NCBI GenBank assembly: GCA_945862165.1
Contig: CAMAXI010000017.1
Location: 1-42,350, forward strand
From: Chryseobacterium gleum
Lineage (GTDB): Bacteria > Bacteroidota > Bacteroidia > Flavobacteriales_D > Crocinitomicaceae
Direction: 5' to 3'
DNA length: 42,350 bases
Position numbers and translations under genes: made by a program. The notes beneath the pieces were generated by a model that made no database searches, was not told where the DNA came from, and saw nothing but the letters and a program-made list of their open reading frames with translations. Each line of letters starts with the position of its first letter. The stretch's first letter is position 1. Positions 1 through 9,461 of this stretch are shown here, piece by piece.

Positions 1-26
1 ACTGTTCTTACTTTATTATTCTCCAC
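1..26 (-). CDS. HigB-like toxin, 5' end only (cut by window edge)
   Basis: These bases are identical to the first 26 bases of the HigB-like toxin gene at 10581-10943, so they are read as the GTG start and first codons of a second copy running leftward out of the window. The match continues upstream through the promoter and the cassette boundary (1-139 equals 10918-11056). Only about nine codons are visible, so it cannot be told here whether this copy is intact. Confidence 0.6.
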
Positions 27-30
27 TTTT

Positions 31-61
31 CAAATTTACGATAAGTTTCACTAAAGTACAA
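31..61 (-). promoter_or_regulatory. Bacteroidota-type promoter of the truncated toxin copy
   Basis: Minus strand: TTG at 61-59, a 20 bp spacer, then TAAATTTG at 38-31. This fits the Bacteroidota TTG-N19/20-TAnnTTTG consensus. It is identical to the promoter at 10948-10978. The expected transcription start is within a few bases of the GTG at 26, which suggests a leaderless or nearly leaderless message. Confidence 0.55.
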
Positions 62-132
62 CTTTATTTTTTGTTTGGTATTTTAGATAAAGGGAATTTT
101 TATTTTCGAGGCGAAATATTTTTCAAAATCTC

Positions 133-268
133 ATATAACGTTTTGCGCCTTTAGCGATGGGCGATACCGAGGCAAAGCACCCAAAACCCGAAGCGAGATT
201 TATTTCAAAAGTAGTAAATATTTATTCGAAGTGGGGTATAAGAGCCTATCTCTAAGGCGCTGTTAGCT
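133..268 (-). other. attC-like site A, closing the WG-repeat cassette
   Basis: On the minus strand the order is AGCTAAC, one A, stem arm GCGCCTTAG, a central region of about 90 nt, stem arm CTAAAGGCGC with one extra base, AAAAC, then GTTATAT. This is the R''-L''-loop-L'-R' layout of integron attC sites, including a bulged base in one arm; about 136 nt is within the known attC range. The R'' end AGCTAAC is complementary to the first bases of the cassette it closes (GTTAGCT at 1394-1388). Site C shares most of the body, including an identical run of about 34 bases, but has different ends that match its own cassette. Confidence 0.7.
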
Positions 269-1393
269 GTTGTTATTTCATTTTTTCGTTTCTAATTGAC
301 AAATTAATTAGCTTATAACCGTTTTCTGTACGCAAAAATTCATAATTATTCTGTGAAAAGTCTTTTTTTGTTTCGTGAGAAATGACAATAGACATTGTTG
401 GGTAAATCCAATCTTTTGACTCACCACAATTATTATAATATTTTTCAAATTCTACACCTTCATACATAAAAAAGTTTAGTCCTTCAGATGAAATGTGGTA
501 GTCAGTTTTCGGTTGTAAAATTTCTAACAATCCGTTTTTTAGAATTGTAAAATTTTCTTTTAGAAGTTTTTGTTTATTAGTTTTTGTCCAGCCATTTTTT
601 GACTCCCAAGTTATTGTGTCAAATGAAATACTCAATAACGTTTCAAGAGTTATATTTTTTTGTAATTCATTTGTAATCCATTGCTTAAATTCTGCTTCAA
701 AGTCAATAAAAGAATAGTATAAACTATCCCTTGCTAAAAATGATTTCCTTGTTGTATCCGAGTGCGGGATATTTGTCTTTTCAAGAGAGAAGAAGTTTAG
801 TTTGTTATCTAATTTAAAATTGTCGATAAGTATATTATTGTTGGTATCAATAAGAAACTCTTGACCACCAACCCAACTGAAATATTCTCCACCTTCCAAA
901 TATTTTTTTTCTGCCCCCTTCAATGCTATTATCATTCCATTTCTGACTCTTGATAAATCATTGTAAATCGCAGGAATTATGATGTTACCTTTTTTATTAA
1001 ATATTCCAGCTTTATCGGTTTTATAATCTCTAAAACGAATAAATCCTTCGCTTTCACAATCAAAACCATTATCAAAAATATGTAAACTATCTCTTCCAAT
1101 AACTTTACCATTTTTTGTTAAATAGTAATTACTCCATTTACTATTCTTTTCATCTGTTACAGCAATAATATTTTCAAATTTTATTGCATTTGTAAAGCCT
1201 CTAATAAATTTTGGTTCAATTTTAATGATTCCATTTTTGTCTTTGTATCCAACTAGCGTCGAATCTTTATTCCAGCATGAAAACCAAGTGTCATTACTTT
1301 GTCCAAATAAAGTAAGTCCAGAAATTGTTATAAAGAATATAATTATGTAAAATTTCATTGTCATTTGCAGGGTCACTCTATAATAACAGCTAA
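139..1393 (-). mobile_element. Integron-like cassette carrying a WG-repeat protein gene
   Basis: This is a 1,255 bp unit on the minus strand. It starts after the G of GTTAGCTGTT (1394-1385) and ends at the G of GTTATAT at 139. Its start GTTAGCTGTT and the left end of its attC, AACAGCTAAC (271-262), are perfectly complementary over 10 bases. One gene fills it: the start codon lies about 35 bp after the boundary and the stop codon abuts the attC, the usual tight packing of integron cassettes. Confidence 0.65.
273..1358 (-). CDS. Exported WG-repeat-containing protein
   Basis: The 361-residue product has an N-terminal signal peptide (MKFYIIIFFITISGLTLFGQ) with no lipobox, so it is probably periplasmic or surface-exposed. 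Two WG-type repeats are visible early in the mature protein, GYKDKNGIIKIEPKF and GIFNKKGNIIIPAIY. The C-terminal half matches no family I recognise. I chose the ATG at 1358 because the signal peptide starts there; an ATG two codons upstream (1364) is possible, and a longer reading frame would run back into the attC site. The gene is the only one in its cassette and has no neighbour to suggest a role. WG repeats are thought to mediate binding and occur in many exported Bacteroidota proteins; the function here is unknown. Confidence 0.75.
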   Translation of the reverse strand: MKFYIIIFFITISGLTLFGQSNDTWFSCWNKDSTLVGYKDKNGIIKIEPKFIRGFTNAIKFENIIAVTDEKNSKWSNYYLTKNGKVIGRDSLHIFDNGFDCESEGFIRFRDYKTDKAGIFNKKGNIIIPAIYNDLSRVRNGMIIALKGAEKKYLEGGEYFSWVGGQEFLIDTNNNILIDNFKLDNKLNFFSLEKTNIPHSDTTRKSFLARDSLYYSFIDFEAEFKQWITNELQKNITLETLLSISFDTITWESKNGWTKTNKQKLLKENFTILKNGLLEILQPKTDYHISSEGLNFFMYEGVEFEKYYNNCGESKDWIYPTMSIVISHETKKDFSQNNYEFLRTENGYKLINLSIRNEKMK

Positions 1394-1519
1394 CGGTTTC
1401 GGGCTTGGCGAAGGTGGCGATTTTCACCACAAATGTTGATGCGGAGAACCAAACTTTGATTAACCACAAATGTGTCTGCGGAGCACTGAACCGCCACTTT
1501 TGCCAAACCCGTGTTACCA
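1388..1519 (-). other. attC-like site B, closing the defence cassette
   Basis: On the minus strand the order is GCTGGTAAC, one A, CGGGTTTGGCAAAAGTGGCG, a central loop, CGCCACCTTCGCCAAGCCCG, AAACC, then GTTAGCT. The two 20-base arms pair at 17 of 20 positions. The body differs from sites A and C, but the architecture is the same: a single A after R'' and AAACC before GTT. The R'' end GCTGGTAAC complements the start of the cassette it closes, GTTACCAGC at 10122-10114, more than 8.6 kb away. The central loop holds two copies of ACATTTGTGGT, at about 1433-1423 and 1474-1464. Confidence 0.7.
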
Positions 1520-1732
1520 GCTGGCGTTCTGTCTGTCGAGTTGCTGTAGTCCTTGTCTGCTGTGGGTTTCGCTGTCATTGTCGGGTTGTTTTTGTGTCGG
1601 CTGTGGGTGGCGGTTTTAAAAATTTTTAGAAGGGAAGGAAATTTTAAAAAATAATTTTTCCCGGGTGGGAGAGGTGGAAGCTCTTTTGCAATTTTTGGTC
1701 TGTGCGTTGGCTTGTGCGAATTGCAAATGTGC

Positions 1733-3526
1733 TTACACCTGTGCATTGGGTTTCTTTGTTAAATTCGGTGTATTAGAATTGGGTTCAATTTTGGGTTTGT
1801 CAAATTTCATAATTATTGGCATTGGAAAATCTACTCCTGTCAATACAGCTTCCCCTTCTCCCAATATCGGCAAAAAGTCTAAAGTGTTTTTATTTGCTGA
1901 ACTGCAAGCATTGCTTATTGCTTCTTTGTCGTTATGGTTTATTAGTCTGTGAACAATAAAAGTCCCCATTTGACTAAGTGTACCTTGTGGAATATCTCTC
2001 GGCATTTGTGTTGCAATGCAAATAAAAAGTCCGTGTTTTCTACATTCCTTTGCAATAGAATCAAATGAATCTAACGGCTTCACATCAAAATATTCGTCTT
2101 TTATGGTTTTATTTAAAAATTGGTGAGCTTCGTCAATCAATAAAACTAAAGGATTATTATCTCCATTTTTCTGAGGGTTAAAATTCCCTTTTCTTGCTTT
2201 ATTTAGTAGAAATTTACCAATGGCGTTTGCTAATATTTCACGAATCTGGAAGTCAAATGGAATGTTTCCGAAATTTAACCTTAATATATTTTTGTCACCT
2301 GTAATGAAATTCTCAATAACTTTTGTTAAGTCATTTTCGTCAAATGTTTTCTTGAAACCAAATATGTTTTGGTAGGTAGAGTTGTTAATAATATTGTTAA
2401 TCCGAGAAATTAGGCTAATACAGTGCGAAACATCGCCATCATTTCTATCGCCCCATCTTTCATTTATTGTAATTTTTGCTTTGTCTTTCCATTCTGCTGC
2501 GGTATCCCAAACAGATTCTTCGGTAATTTGAAAGGTAAGTTTTTCAATATTAAAATCTGAAAAGCCATCTTCAATTTTTGAAATATTTCTGAAGTAAAAT
2601 TCTTCGTATGGTCTTTTATCCGACCCTGCTTTTTTTAGCAAACCATTTTCAATTTTTGTCTGTACTGTTTGTTTTGGGTTAGTTGTTAATATTTCCTTAT
2701 TTAAACTTGTACCATTGTTCAGCGATACTATCTTTAAAGAACGGATAGCCTCCATAAGTTTTGGCACTTGAACTTTTGATGATGGTCTAAATAAATAAAA
2801 TAAATCATCAATTGTTAATTGTGAGTAATGAAATACGTGTGTGCCATCGCCTATTTCGATGGATTCTAAACCATCATAATTACCATCATATTCTCCTGTA
2901 GCATCAATTAATATGGCCTTGCTACCTGATTTTGTTAGCGATTCAATCAATTTGCTAACGGTATAACTTTTTCCTCCACCAGTTGTCCCAACAACAGCAC
3001 AATGGCGACCAAATATTGATTGTAAATTTACTTTTACTTCTGTATCAGGATTTGAAACTAAGCATCCAAGTTGCACGGCTTCTGCTACTTCTCCATTTTT
3101 CACGCCAAACCTTGACATATATTCTTGAACCAATTCACCTGAACTAACAAATACTTTCGCTCCAATATTCGGATATGCTGTTAATCCTTTTTTTACTGTG
3201 AAAGGGTCGTAAAGGTCGAAAGATAAAAGAATTTCGATTTTTCCTGTTGGATGAAAGTCGCTTGTTTGAAATGCCTTTTCGTTTAATGATAACCTTTCAG
3301 ATTCAGGTAATGAAAGTTCCGTTATTCGACCAAGAAAACCATATTTCTCTCCTTCAATGACAACAAAGTTCCCAACTAACCCTCCATTAAATTCTTGTCC
3401 ATAGTGAGTAAATCCATTTAATAAAACGGAAGATGGAAAATGCACTTTAACGAATTGCGGTAATACTTGATTAATGTAACCAAGAAAATATTCGTGTCGA
3501 AAAGGATTAATCTTTTGGTTGTTCAT
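1733..3526 (-). CDS. herA: HerA-like hexameric ATPase/translocase of a Sir2-HerA defence module
   Basis: The 597-residue product has an N-terminal beta-rich region (about 1-150) like the HAS barrel of HerA proteins. The Walker A motif is at residues 180-187 (VVGTTGGGKS) and Walker B at 461-468 (VLLIDEAH). A HerA/FtsK-type segment follows (IATQMPRDIPQG, about 506-517). HerA-family ATPases form hexameric rings that move along DNA; paired with SIR2-like proteins they make anti-phage complexes (Sir2-HerA, also called Nezha). The gene overlaps the end of the SIR2-like gene by 20 bp, so the two are co-expressed and probably act as one complex. It is last in the operon, about 210 bp before the attC that closes the cassette. 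Confidence 0.85.
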   Translation of the reverse strand: MNNQKINPFRHEYFLGYINQVLPQFVKVHFPSSVLLNGFTHYGQEFNGGLVGNFVVIEGEKYGFLGRITELSLPESERLSLNEKAFQTSDFHPTGKIEILLSFDLYDPFTVKKGLTAYPNIGAKVFVSSGELVQEYMSRFGVKNGEVAEAVQLGCLVSNPDTEVKVNLQSIFGRHCAVVGTTGGGKSYTVSKLIESLTKSGSKAILIDATGEYDGNYDGLESIEIGDGTHVFHYSQLTIDDLFYLFRPSSKVQVPKLMEAIRSLKIVSLNNGTSLNKEILTTNPKQTVQTKIENGLLKKAGSDKRPYEEFYFRNISKIEDGFSDFNIEKLTFQITEESVWDTAAEWKDKAKITINERWGDRNDGDVSHCISLISRINNIINNSTYQNIFGFKKTFDENDLTKVIENFITGDKNILRLNFGNIPFDFQIREILANAIGKFLLNKARKGNFNPQKNGDNNPLVLLIDEAHQFLNKTIKDEYFDVKPLDSFDSIAKECRKHGLFICIATQMPRDIPQGTLSQMGTFIVHRLINHNDKEAISNACSSANKNTLDFLPILGEGEAVLTGVDFPMPIIMKFDKPKIEPNSNTPNLTKKPNAQV

Positions 3527-4769
3527 TTTTCAAATTTACTTGCTCGTAATTATCACTCTCGTATGTTTTTATTTCAGGAAAATGTTTGGCGAAATCCGTA
3601 AATGTTTCTGATACCATTAAAATTCTTTCCGATTCCAATGCCACTTTTTTTATGACTGTCAAAGAATTGGAAACATTATCATTATCAAATCCAGGGTCGA
3701 TTATTGCAAGTCTGAATCCTGGATTCTGATTTAGTGCTTCTTCAATAGCTGCGTTTATATGTTTGTCATTAAAGCTATATCCAACGCATATCAGCATTGT
3801 GTCGTTGTTTAGTCTCAAATTTCGCTGAAATCTTGCCATCATTTCAAAAAATGGCTGTTCGTATGAATCTTCATACTTGGCTTCACGAGGATAAACCATT
3901 AAAGGCTTTTTAGGACTGTCTTTGATTCTAACTTTTTTATCTCCTTCATCCTTTTCCCAGTCAAGAGAGCCGTGTAGTTTGTGCAAATGGAAAACACGTT
4001 GAATAAAATTATCTTCTTCTTGTAATTTACTTCCTTCTCTTTGAACAATATCATAGTCAAAAAATCTACCACTAAACGTTCTTGGAATAGTAAAGGAAAA
4101 TCCGTCAATAACTATTGCATTCACCTCCGTTGCTGCATATTCAAATAACAGGTCGTAGTTTAACGTAAATACTTTTACTCTTGGGCTTGTCTGTTTGCGT
4201 TGCAATAATTTTTCAAGAAATACTTGGTGTGGAAAATTATCTTCGGGCTTAATAATAGTACAATGCTTTTTTATCAACTCGAATAATTCGTCTTTTATAG
4301 TGGAAAGTTTCTTTTTGTCAGTACCAATTGTTATTTCAGAGTCTCCAGCAAATTTGCTATATCCGTCAATTTGCGAAAGCAACGCTTCTATATCACTCTT
4401 TCCTGAATTATAATTTACTGCTGTTTGAATGATTTTAAATCCGTCAATATCACCGTTTTTATATTTCTCTTCTGCTTTAGTCCAAAGTTGAGCCATTGAT
4501 AAACCACCCACGTCCATTGAAGAGCCTGCACCTGACAAAATCAAAAGATTTTTAAATGGTTTTTTGAAAAAATCGGAAAAAATTCTTCTTTTTTCGTTGT
4601 TTGCATCTTGAAGGGTCGGCTCAATAGGCTTGTCGTCTTTATCCTTCTTGTTAAACGGTTCTAATCCTTCGATGGAAATTAAAACGCCTTTATCGTATTT
4701 AGGATTCTTAACCTTAAGCTGCTTGAACTTTCCGTTGATAAGAATATATTTCCAGATTTCATTTTCCAT
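3507..4769 (-). CDS. SIR2-like NAD-binding protein, likely NADase effector
   Basis: The 420-residue product has SIR2-superfamily motifs: an NAD-binding loop SGAGSS (79-84), FTLNYD (201-206), HKLHGSLDW (263-271) and a late CVGYSFND (328-335). The charged N-terminal stretch of about 70 residues is not recognised. Defence SIR2 proteins of this type usually deplete NAD+ on infection rather than deacetylate proteins. The gene starts 2 bp after the methylase stop and overlaps the herA start by 20 bp, which ties it to the HerA-like ATPase. NADase activity is inferred from family and context. Why a SIR2-HerA pair sits translationally behind a type III R-M pair is discussed as a finding. Confidence 0.85.
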   Translation of the reverse strand: MENEIWKYILINGKFKQLKVKNPKYDKGVLISIEGLEPFNKKDKDDKPIEPTLQDANNEKRRIFSDFFKKPFKNLLILSGAGSSMDVGGLSMAQLWTKAEEKYKNGDIDGFKIIQTAVNYNSGKSDIEALLSQIDGYSKFAGDSEITIGTDKKKLSTIKDELFELIKKHCTIIKPEDNFPHQVFLEKLLQRKQTSPRVKVFTLNYDLLFEYAATEVNAIVIDGFSFTIPRTFSGRFFDYDIVQREGSKLQEEDNFIQRVFHLHKLHGSLDWEKDEGDKKVRIKDSPKKPLMVYPREAKYEDSYEQPFFEMMARFQRNLRLNNDTMLICVGYSFNDKHINAAIEEALNQNPGFRLAIIDPGFDNDNVSNSLTVIKKVALESERILMVSETFTDFAKHFPEIKTYESDNYEQVNLKNEQPKD

Positions 4770-4771
4770 AG

Positions 4772-6745
4772 CTAAAAGGCATTAAACATATCGCCCATAT
4801 AATGTTTTAGATTGTATTTTTTTGTTGTGTCCAAAGCACGTTCAAGGCAAATGAATTTTTTGTCGGTGTGTTTCTTGAAATACTCAACCGTTTCCATTTC
4901 AATAGTAACATCTAAGCAAATCAAAGTTTCTTTTTCTCCGTCTGTGGCAAGATAGATTTCGTTTTTCTTGAACTGTTCTTGCTTTTCCGCTGTGTAATTT
5001 AAGTTGAAGCCTTTCTTCAATAATATTTCAGTCATTAATTCATCACGATTGAAAGCCGTTACCAATTGAGCTTCTTTGTCTGAAATATATTTTTTGAGCA
5101 ATTCAATATTTTCTTCGTCAGTTTTTTCAGGGTCGGGAGCAAACTCAACTCTTGGGAAATTTGATTTTACTAACTTAAAGACTTTGAAACCTAACCCTTT
5201 TATTGCATCTTCTTTATGACCATTGGTAAACAAATCGGGTTGTTTGTTTTTCTTTTCTTCAATTATTTTTTCTATTACTCGTTTGTTTCGTTCAATAGTT
5301 ATGTCGCTTATTTTCTTATAGCCTTTTTGGGCTGCTATGGTAGATTCATCGCATTTTTCAGGCAATTGAATAGTAATAAACTGGATGTCCTTATCAGAAC
5401 TATTATTTATTTCAAATACCGCTTGTCCAGTTGTGCCTGAACCTGCGAAAAAATCTAATACCAAATCATTTTTCTCAACAGTTAATTCAATACATCTTTT
5501 AATTAATTCAACAGGTTTCGGAAAATCAAATTCGCCATCAAATCCTAATTTTTTTGCTTCAACAGTACCAGTTTCGGTTAGGAATTCATTGTCATTCCAA
5601 ATAGACTTAGCTTTATATGTTGTCTTTCGATATTTTTCATATATGCCGAAACTACCATCACCTTTCTCCTTTGCTACAATGTTGCTCAGTAAGGTGTTTT
5701 CGTTCAAATTATCAGTTAGTTTTTTAGTTCCCCATCGCCAACAAGATTCAATTTCCTTCGAGTTGAATGGTTCTATTTTAGTATTATAATCATCATCTTT
5801 ATTTAATGAGATTGGATAAAATCCATCCTTGTCAGCAGATTTCGTGTTTACGTATATAGGATAAAATAAATTAGGACGGTTATGTTTTCCGAATTTCGGA
5901 TTTCGATTCCTTAATTCTCGAATATTAAAGTTTCCAATATCATCAATCAGATTCAGGTCTGAATTATCTGCGTCCTTTTCAAGTTCTAATAAATCCCCAT
6001 CAATTGACTTTGTATAAACAAGAATATATTCGTGTGTCTTAGCAATCTGATTATAAGTTTGACCTCTGCTATTTGCTCTGACAATTATTTGAGAATAGAA
6101 ATTATCTTCTCCAAATACTTCATCACATAATTTTCTTAAATGATGAATTTCGTTGTCATCTAAGGAAATAAAAACAACTCCATCTTCACGTAATAACTGT
6201 CTTGCAATCAATAAACGACTATACATCATATTGAGCCAATTACTATGGAATCGCCCATCCGTTTCGGTGTTCGTATCTATTTTATATCCATTTTCCGTCA
6301 TTTCGGAATCTTCCCAATATTCTTTTTTATCTTGGTTAAAGTTATCGGAATACACAAAATCATTCCCTGTATTGTATGGCGGGTCAATGTAAATGCACTT
6401 TACTTTTTCTCGATAACCTGTGCTTAATAACTTTAGCACTTCCAAATTTTCTCCTTCAATTATCAGGTTTTCACTTTCTGTTGGATTAACACTTCTATGT
6501 TCATCATATACCAGTGTTGCATTGCTCGGTGTAAAGGCATCTCGCTTTGCTTTACTTTTTCCAAACCAACGGAACTCATAGCGTTCAGTTTCGCTTACGC
6601 TTTTTGGGTCAACAACCTTTTTGAGTTCGTCAATATTTAGTTTGCCTTCATTAGTAAACAAATCAGGAAACAATTTTTGCAAGGTTTCCAAACGCTCCTT
6701 ATTCAAGTCGCTACTCAAAGGCATATAGTCATTTATGTTTTCCAT
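4772..6745 (-). CDS. mod: Type III-like DNA adenine methyltransferase (Mod)
   Basis: The 657-residue product is a beta-class amino-methyltransferase: the catalytic motif DPPYNTGNDF (about 121-130 from the chosen start) precedes the AdoMet-binding motif DFFAGSGTTG (about 431-440). Length and layout match type III Mod subunits, which carry the target recognition region between these motifs and methylate adenine on one strand. I chose the ATG at 6745, 4 bp after the Res stop; a TTG at 6763 would add six residues and overlap Res. It stands between Res and the SIR2-like gene in one overlapping operon. Order Res-Mod is the reverse of the usual Mod-Res. Confidence 0.88.
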   Translation of the reverse strand: MENINDYMPLSSDLNKERLETLQKLFPDLFTNEGKLNIDELKKVVDPKSVSETERYEFRWFGKSKAKRDAFTPSNATLVYDEHRSVNPTESENLIIEGENLEVLKLLSTGYREKVKCIYIDPPYNTGNDFVYSDNFNQDKKEYWEDSEMTENGYKIDTNTETDGRFHSNWLNMMYSRLLIARQLLREDGVVFISLDDNEIHHLRKLCDEVFGEDNFYSQIIVRANSRGQTYNQIAKTHEYILVYTKSIDGDLLELEKDADNSDLNLIDDIGNFNIRELRNRNPKFGKHNRPNLFYPIYVNTKSADKDGFYPISLNKDDDYNTKIEPFNSKEIESCWRWGTKKLTDNLNENTLLSNIVAKEKGDGSFGIYEKYRKTTYKAKSIWNDNEFLTETGTVEAKKLGFDGEFDFPKPVELIKRCIELTVEKNDLVLDFFAGSGTTGQAVFEINNSSDKDIQFITIQLPEKCDESTIAAQKGYKKISDITIERNKRVIEKIIEEKKNKQPDLFTNGHKEDAIKGLGFKVFKLVKSNFPRVEFAPDPEKTDEENIELLKKYISDKEAQLVTAFNRDELMTEILLKKGFNLNYTAEKQEQFKKNEIYLATDGEKETLICLDVTIEMETVEYFKKHTDKKFICLERALDTTKKYNLKHYMGDMFNAF

Positions 6746-6749
6746 TGTC

Positions 6750-9461
6750 TTATGCTTGTTCAATTACTTTGTTAATGGTTTTGTCTGCTTCGGTTCTAAA
6801 GAACTGGTAATCTTTAATCGGTGCGTTGTAATGCACTTCCACACCTAAGGTTGTAAAGTGCTTCATTGCACACTTTATTTTGTACACTTCGCTTTCTGTC
6901 AGTGCTTTTTTGTCGTTGATGTTGTTTGTTCCTTTAGTTTCTATCACAAAATAGAATTCGGATTCACTTCCGCTTTTTAATTCCTTGCGTTTCATTACTA
7001 AGCCAAAATCGGGTTCGTATTCTCCAATAGGAGTTTTAATTTTATACCAACTTGGCAATTTGATAAAGCAAATAATTTCGGGGTCTCTGTCTGCACCTAA
7101 AGAAAATTGGCGTTCCACATCACTATCTATAAGCATTTTGTCAAACACGCCTCTATTTGGCGTGTCAACGTAGCCATTTGAAGCAACATTTCTTATAAAA
7201 TCATTGAAGCTAAACGGATAACTTTCACCAATTAAATGATAATCTAAACCCCTTAGCATTTCATCCAATTCTATGTTGCGTATGATTGCTGCTGCTTCGT
7301 GAATGTATCTCGGTGGATTTTTTATAAGTTCATTGTGATTGGTTAATTGTTCTACAATTTTAAAAAGTGTGTTGTAGCTTAATCCTGTATTTTCGCTTAA
7401 TTCTTCAACCAAATCCAAAGGTGTGAACCTTGCTTTTTGCCTGATGCTTTCCGTTCCGCCAAAAGTATCTTGTTTACCATCGTCTGTAATTTCATTAATT
7501 AAATGACTTGATGCTTCTATTACATAGTCAGGAATAGTGATGGCGTTAATTCTTTGGGTTGCAGTTTCAATTAGATTTTCTTCATTAAATGCAATAGTGT
7601 AATCGGTTTTCTTTGCTAATGATTTCCAAAAACGTTGAAACGCTTCATCAATTGTAGTTGAAGGATTGCGTTTAAAATGAACTTCGTCTTGCGGTTTGCC
7701 TTTATGGGTATGTGTCATACCTGCACCCGCTTTTGTGCTGCCGTAAATTGCTTTAATTTCTTCCTGATACTGTGTTACAAATGTTTCGTAAGTTTCATTG
7801 GGAATTACAGTCAATTGATTGATGCGTTCAGCATCTTCAACTGTTAAAGCATCATAGATTCGTTGTCCGTCTTGGTTTACACAAATACGCAAACCTCTAC
7901 CAATCTCTTGTCTTTTGCGGATTTCGGAGTAAGCTGTGTTTAAAGTTGCGATATTAAAAACATTTGGATTGTCCCAACCAACGCCTAAAGCAGAGTGAGA
8001 AAAAATAAATTGAACAGGGTTTGAAATTGTCAGCAATTCTTCTTTCCCTTTTAAAATCAATTCATAAATTTTCCCTTGCTCTTTTACGCCTCCTTCGTTG
8101 TCGGCATATTCGCCACTTGCTTTTTGTGCAAAATAATATCCTTGAATGTCTTGTATATGTTGGTCAGTTGCAGTTTTCCCATCATTATATTCAGGATAAA
8201 TGGCTTTGTATTTTTCAATGAAAAGGTTTTTGATAATGGGAGTTTCTCCCATATAGTTTGCAACTCTGTCAATGAAAATTAGTGATAAACATTTTATTCC
8301 ATTGGTCGCCAATTTTTGCGTTTTAGCAAAATGGCGGTGTATGAGCCATTCCAATTGCAAAGCCCAAATGTTTTCTAAATTACCTGATGCTTGTTTTTCA
8401 AATAACTCAACACCATTAGAAAAAGTAATGCTCCATTTTCCAGTTTTCAAACTTTTATTGATGCGTTCAATTTTATAGTTTAAATAACTTGGGTTGTTTG
8501 TTTTTTCTCCCAAATTGTCGCCAACTTTAAGCCAAGCCGTAAGTTTAAAATCAAACTTGTTTGTTGAGTTAGATTGATGCCAAGCCTTTAGTTTAGCTTT
8601 CGGGGCACTTGTTCCGTTTTGTGTTTCTGCTAATTCAATTTTTATGGTTGCTTCGTCATTCTTTTCGGTAACGGTCAACACTTCAATTTTTTTAACCAAC
8701 CCTTGCTTGTAACTGTCATAAGGCGTTAAGCGGTATAATAAGTTTTTTACTACTTTATGAGTTGCGGAATAACGGATTTTAAATAATGGATTGAGTTTCG
8801 CAATTTGTTTAACAGAGTTTTCTGTATCCATTCCCTCCTGTGGCTCGTCCATTAAAATAATCGGATTCGTTTTTCCGATTGCATCAATAAAAGGAATGTT
8901 TGCAAATAAATCTTCACGTTGTGCCTGATTTAAAATTTTGTCTTCGGAGTTGAATGAAGCCAAAGTCATAATCATTACTTGTGGATGCTGGTCTTCAATA
9001 AAGTTGGTTACTTTGCTCAACTTCTTACTGTCATATTCAAAAGCGTTAGGTTTGAAACCGTAAATACTTTCTAATTGGCTGTTAAACGACCTGAATGTCC
9101 CTAAAACTCCTTGTCTGATAGCAACAGAAGGAACAAGAATGATAAATTTTGTAAAGCCGTAATGTTTATATAATTCGTAAATGGTTTTGATGTACACAAG
9201 TGTTTTACCTGTGCCTGTTTCCATTTCTATTGTTAAGTCGGTTTCTTCTGTCAGTTTTAAAGTTTCAAGTTCAATTCCGTTTTCTTCTGCAACTGATTTT
9301 ATATTTTCTTGCAATTGTTCAACAGAAAGTTTAGAAACATTTGAACGGATGCCGTCAAAGCAAGAATTGTCAAAAGTGTTTTTCTCGGTTCCGTCAAACA
9401 CCTTTACCACCGATTGAATGGCATCATCCTGATATTTTAGATTTTCGAGTTTTAATTCCAT
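6750..9461 (-). CDS. res: Type III-like restriction subunit (Res), SF2 helicase plus nuclease
   Basis: The 903-residue product has superfamily 2 helicase motifs: Walker A ETGTGKT (81-87), motif II DEPQ (205-208), motif III SATH (232-235) and motif VI QEIGRGLR (518-525). A C-terminal PD-(D/E)xK nuclease site follows, PD at 817-818 and ETK at 841-843. This is the layout of type III Res subunits such as EcoP15I, which cut after ATP-dependent communication between two unmethylated sites in complex with Mod. All key residues are present, so it looks intact. The start ATG at 9461 overlaps the XRE stop codon by one base (TAATG), indicating translational coupling. Confidence 0.88.
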   Translation of the reverse strand: MELKLENLKYQDDAIQSVVKVFDGTEKNTFDNSCFDGIRSNVSKLSVEQLQENIKSVAEENGIELETLKLTEETDLTIEMETGTGKTLVYIKTIYELYKHYGFTKFIILVPSVAIRQGVLGTFRSFNSQLESIYGFKPNAFEYDSKKLSKVTNFIEDQHPQVMIMTLASFNSEDKILNQAQREDLFANIPFIDAIGKTNPIILMDEPQEGMDTENSVKQIAKLNPLFKIRYSATHKVVKNLLYRLTPYDSYKQGLVKKIEVLTVTEKNDEATIKIELAETQNGTSAPKAKLKAWHQSNSTNKFDFKLTAWLKVGDNLGEKTNNPSYLNYKIERINKSLKTGKWSITFSNGVELFEKQASGNLENIWALQLEWLIHRHFAKTQKLATNGIKCLSLIFIDRVANYMGETPIIKNLFIEKYKAIYPEYNDGKTATDQHIQDIQGYYFAQKASGEYADNEGGVKEQGKIYELILKGKEELLTISNPVQFIFSHSALGVGWDNPNVFNIATLNTAYSEIRKRQEIGRGLRICVNQDGQRIYDALTVEDAERINQLTVIPNETYETFVTQYQEEIKAIYGSTKAGAGMTHTHKGKPQDEVHFKRNPSTTIDEAFQRFWKSLAKKTDYTIAFNEENLIETATQRINAITIPDYVIEASSHLINEITDDGKQDTFGGTESIRQKARFTPLDLVEELSENTGLSYNTLFKIVEQLTNHNELIKNPPRYIHEAAAIIRNIELDEMLRGLDYHLIGESYPFSFNDFIRNVASNGYVDTPNRGVFDKMLIDSDVERQFSLGADRDPEIICFIKLPSWYKIKTPIGEYEPDFGLVMKRKELKSGSESEFYFVIETKGTNNINDKKALTESEVYKIKCAMKHFTTLGVEVHYNAPIKDYQFFRTEADKTINKVIEQA

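Larger units (their letters stand above)
1..138 (-). mobile_element. Integron-like cassette, 5' end of a second toxin-antitoxin cassette
   Basis: Read on the minus strand, the cassette starts after the G of GTTATATGAG (G at 139) and runs leftward past the window edge. It carries the same promoter and GTG start as the toxin-antitoxin cassette at 10122-11055. Positions 1-139 match 10918-11056 exactly. Its 3' end and closing attC lie outside the window. Confidence 0.6.

Noticed and set aside
1405-1952. Plus-strand open frames of 74 and 95 codons
   Set aside because: They run through the attC-like site B, the cassette end and the antisense of herA, and have no recognisable product.
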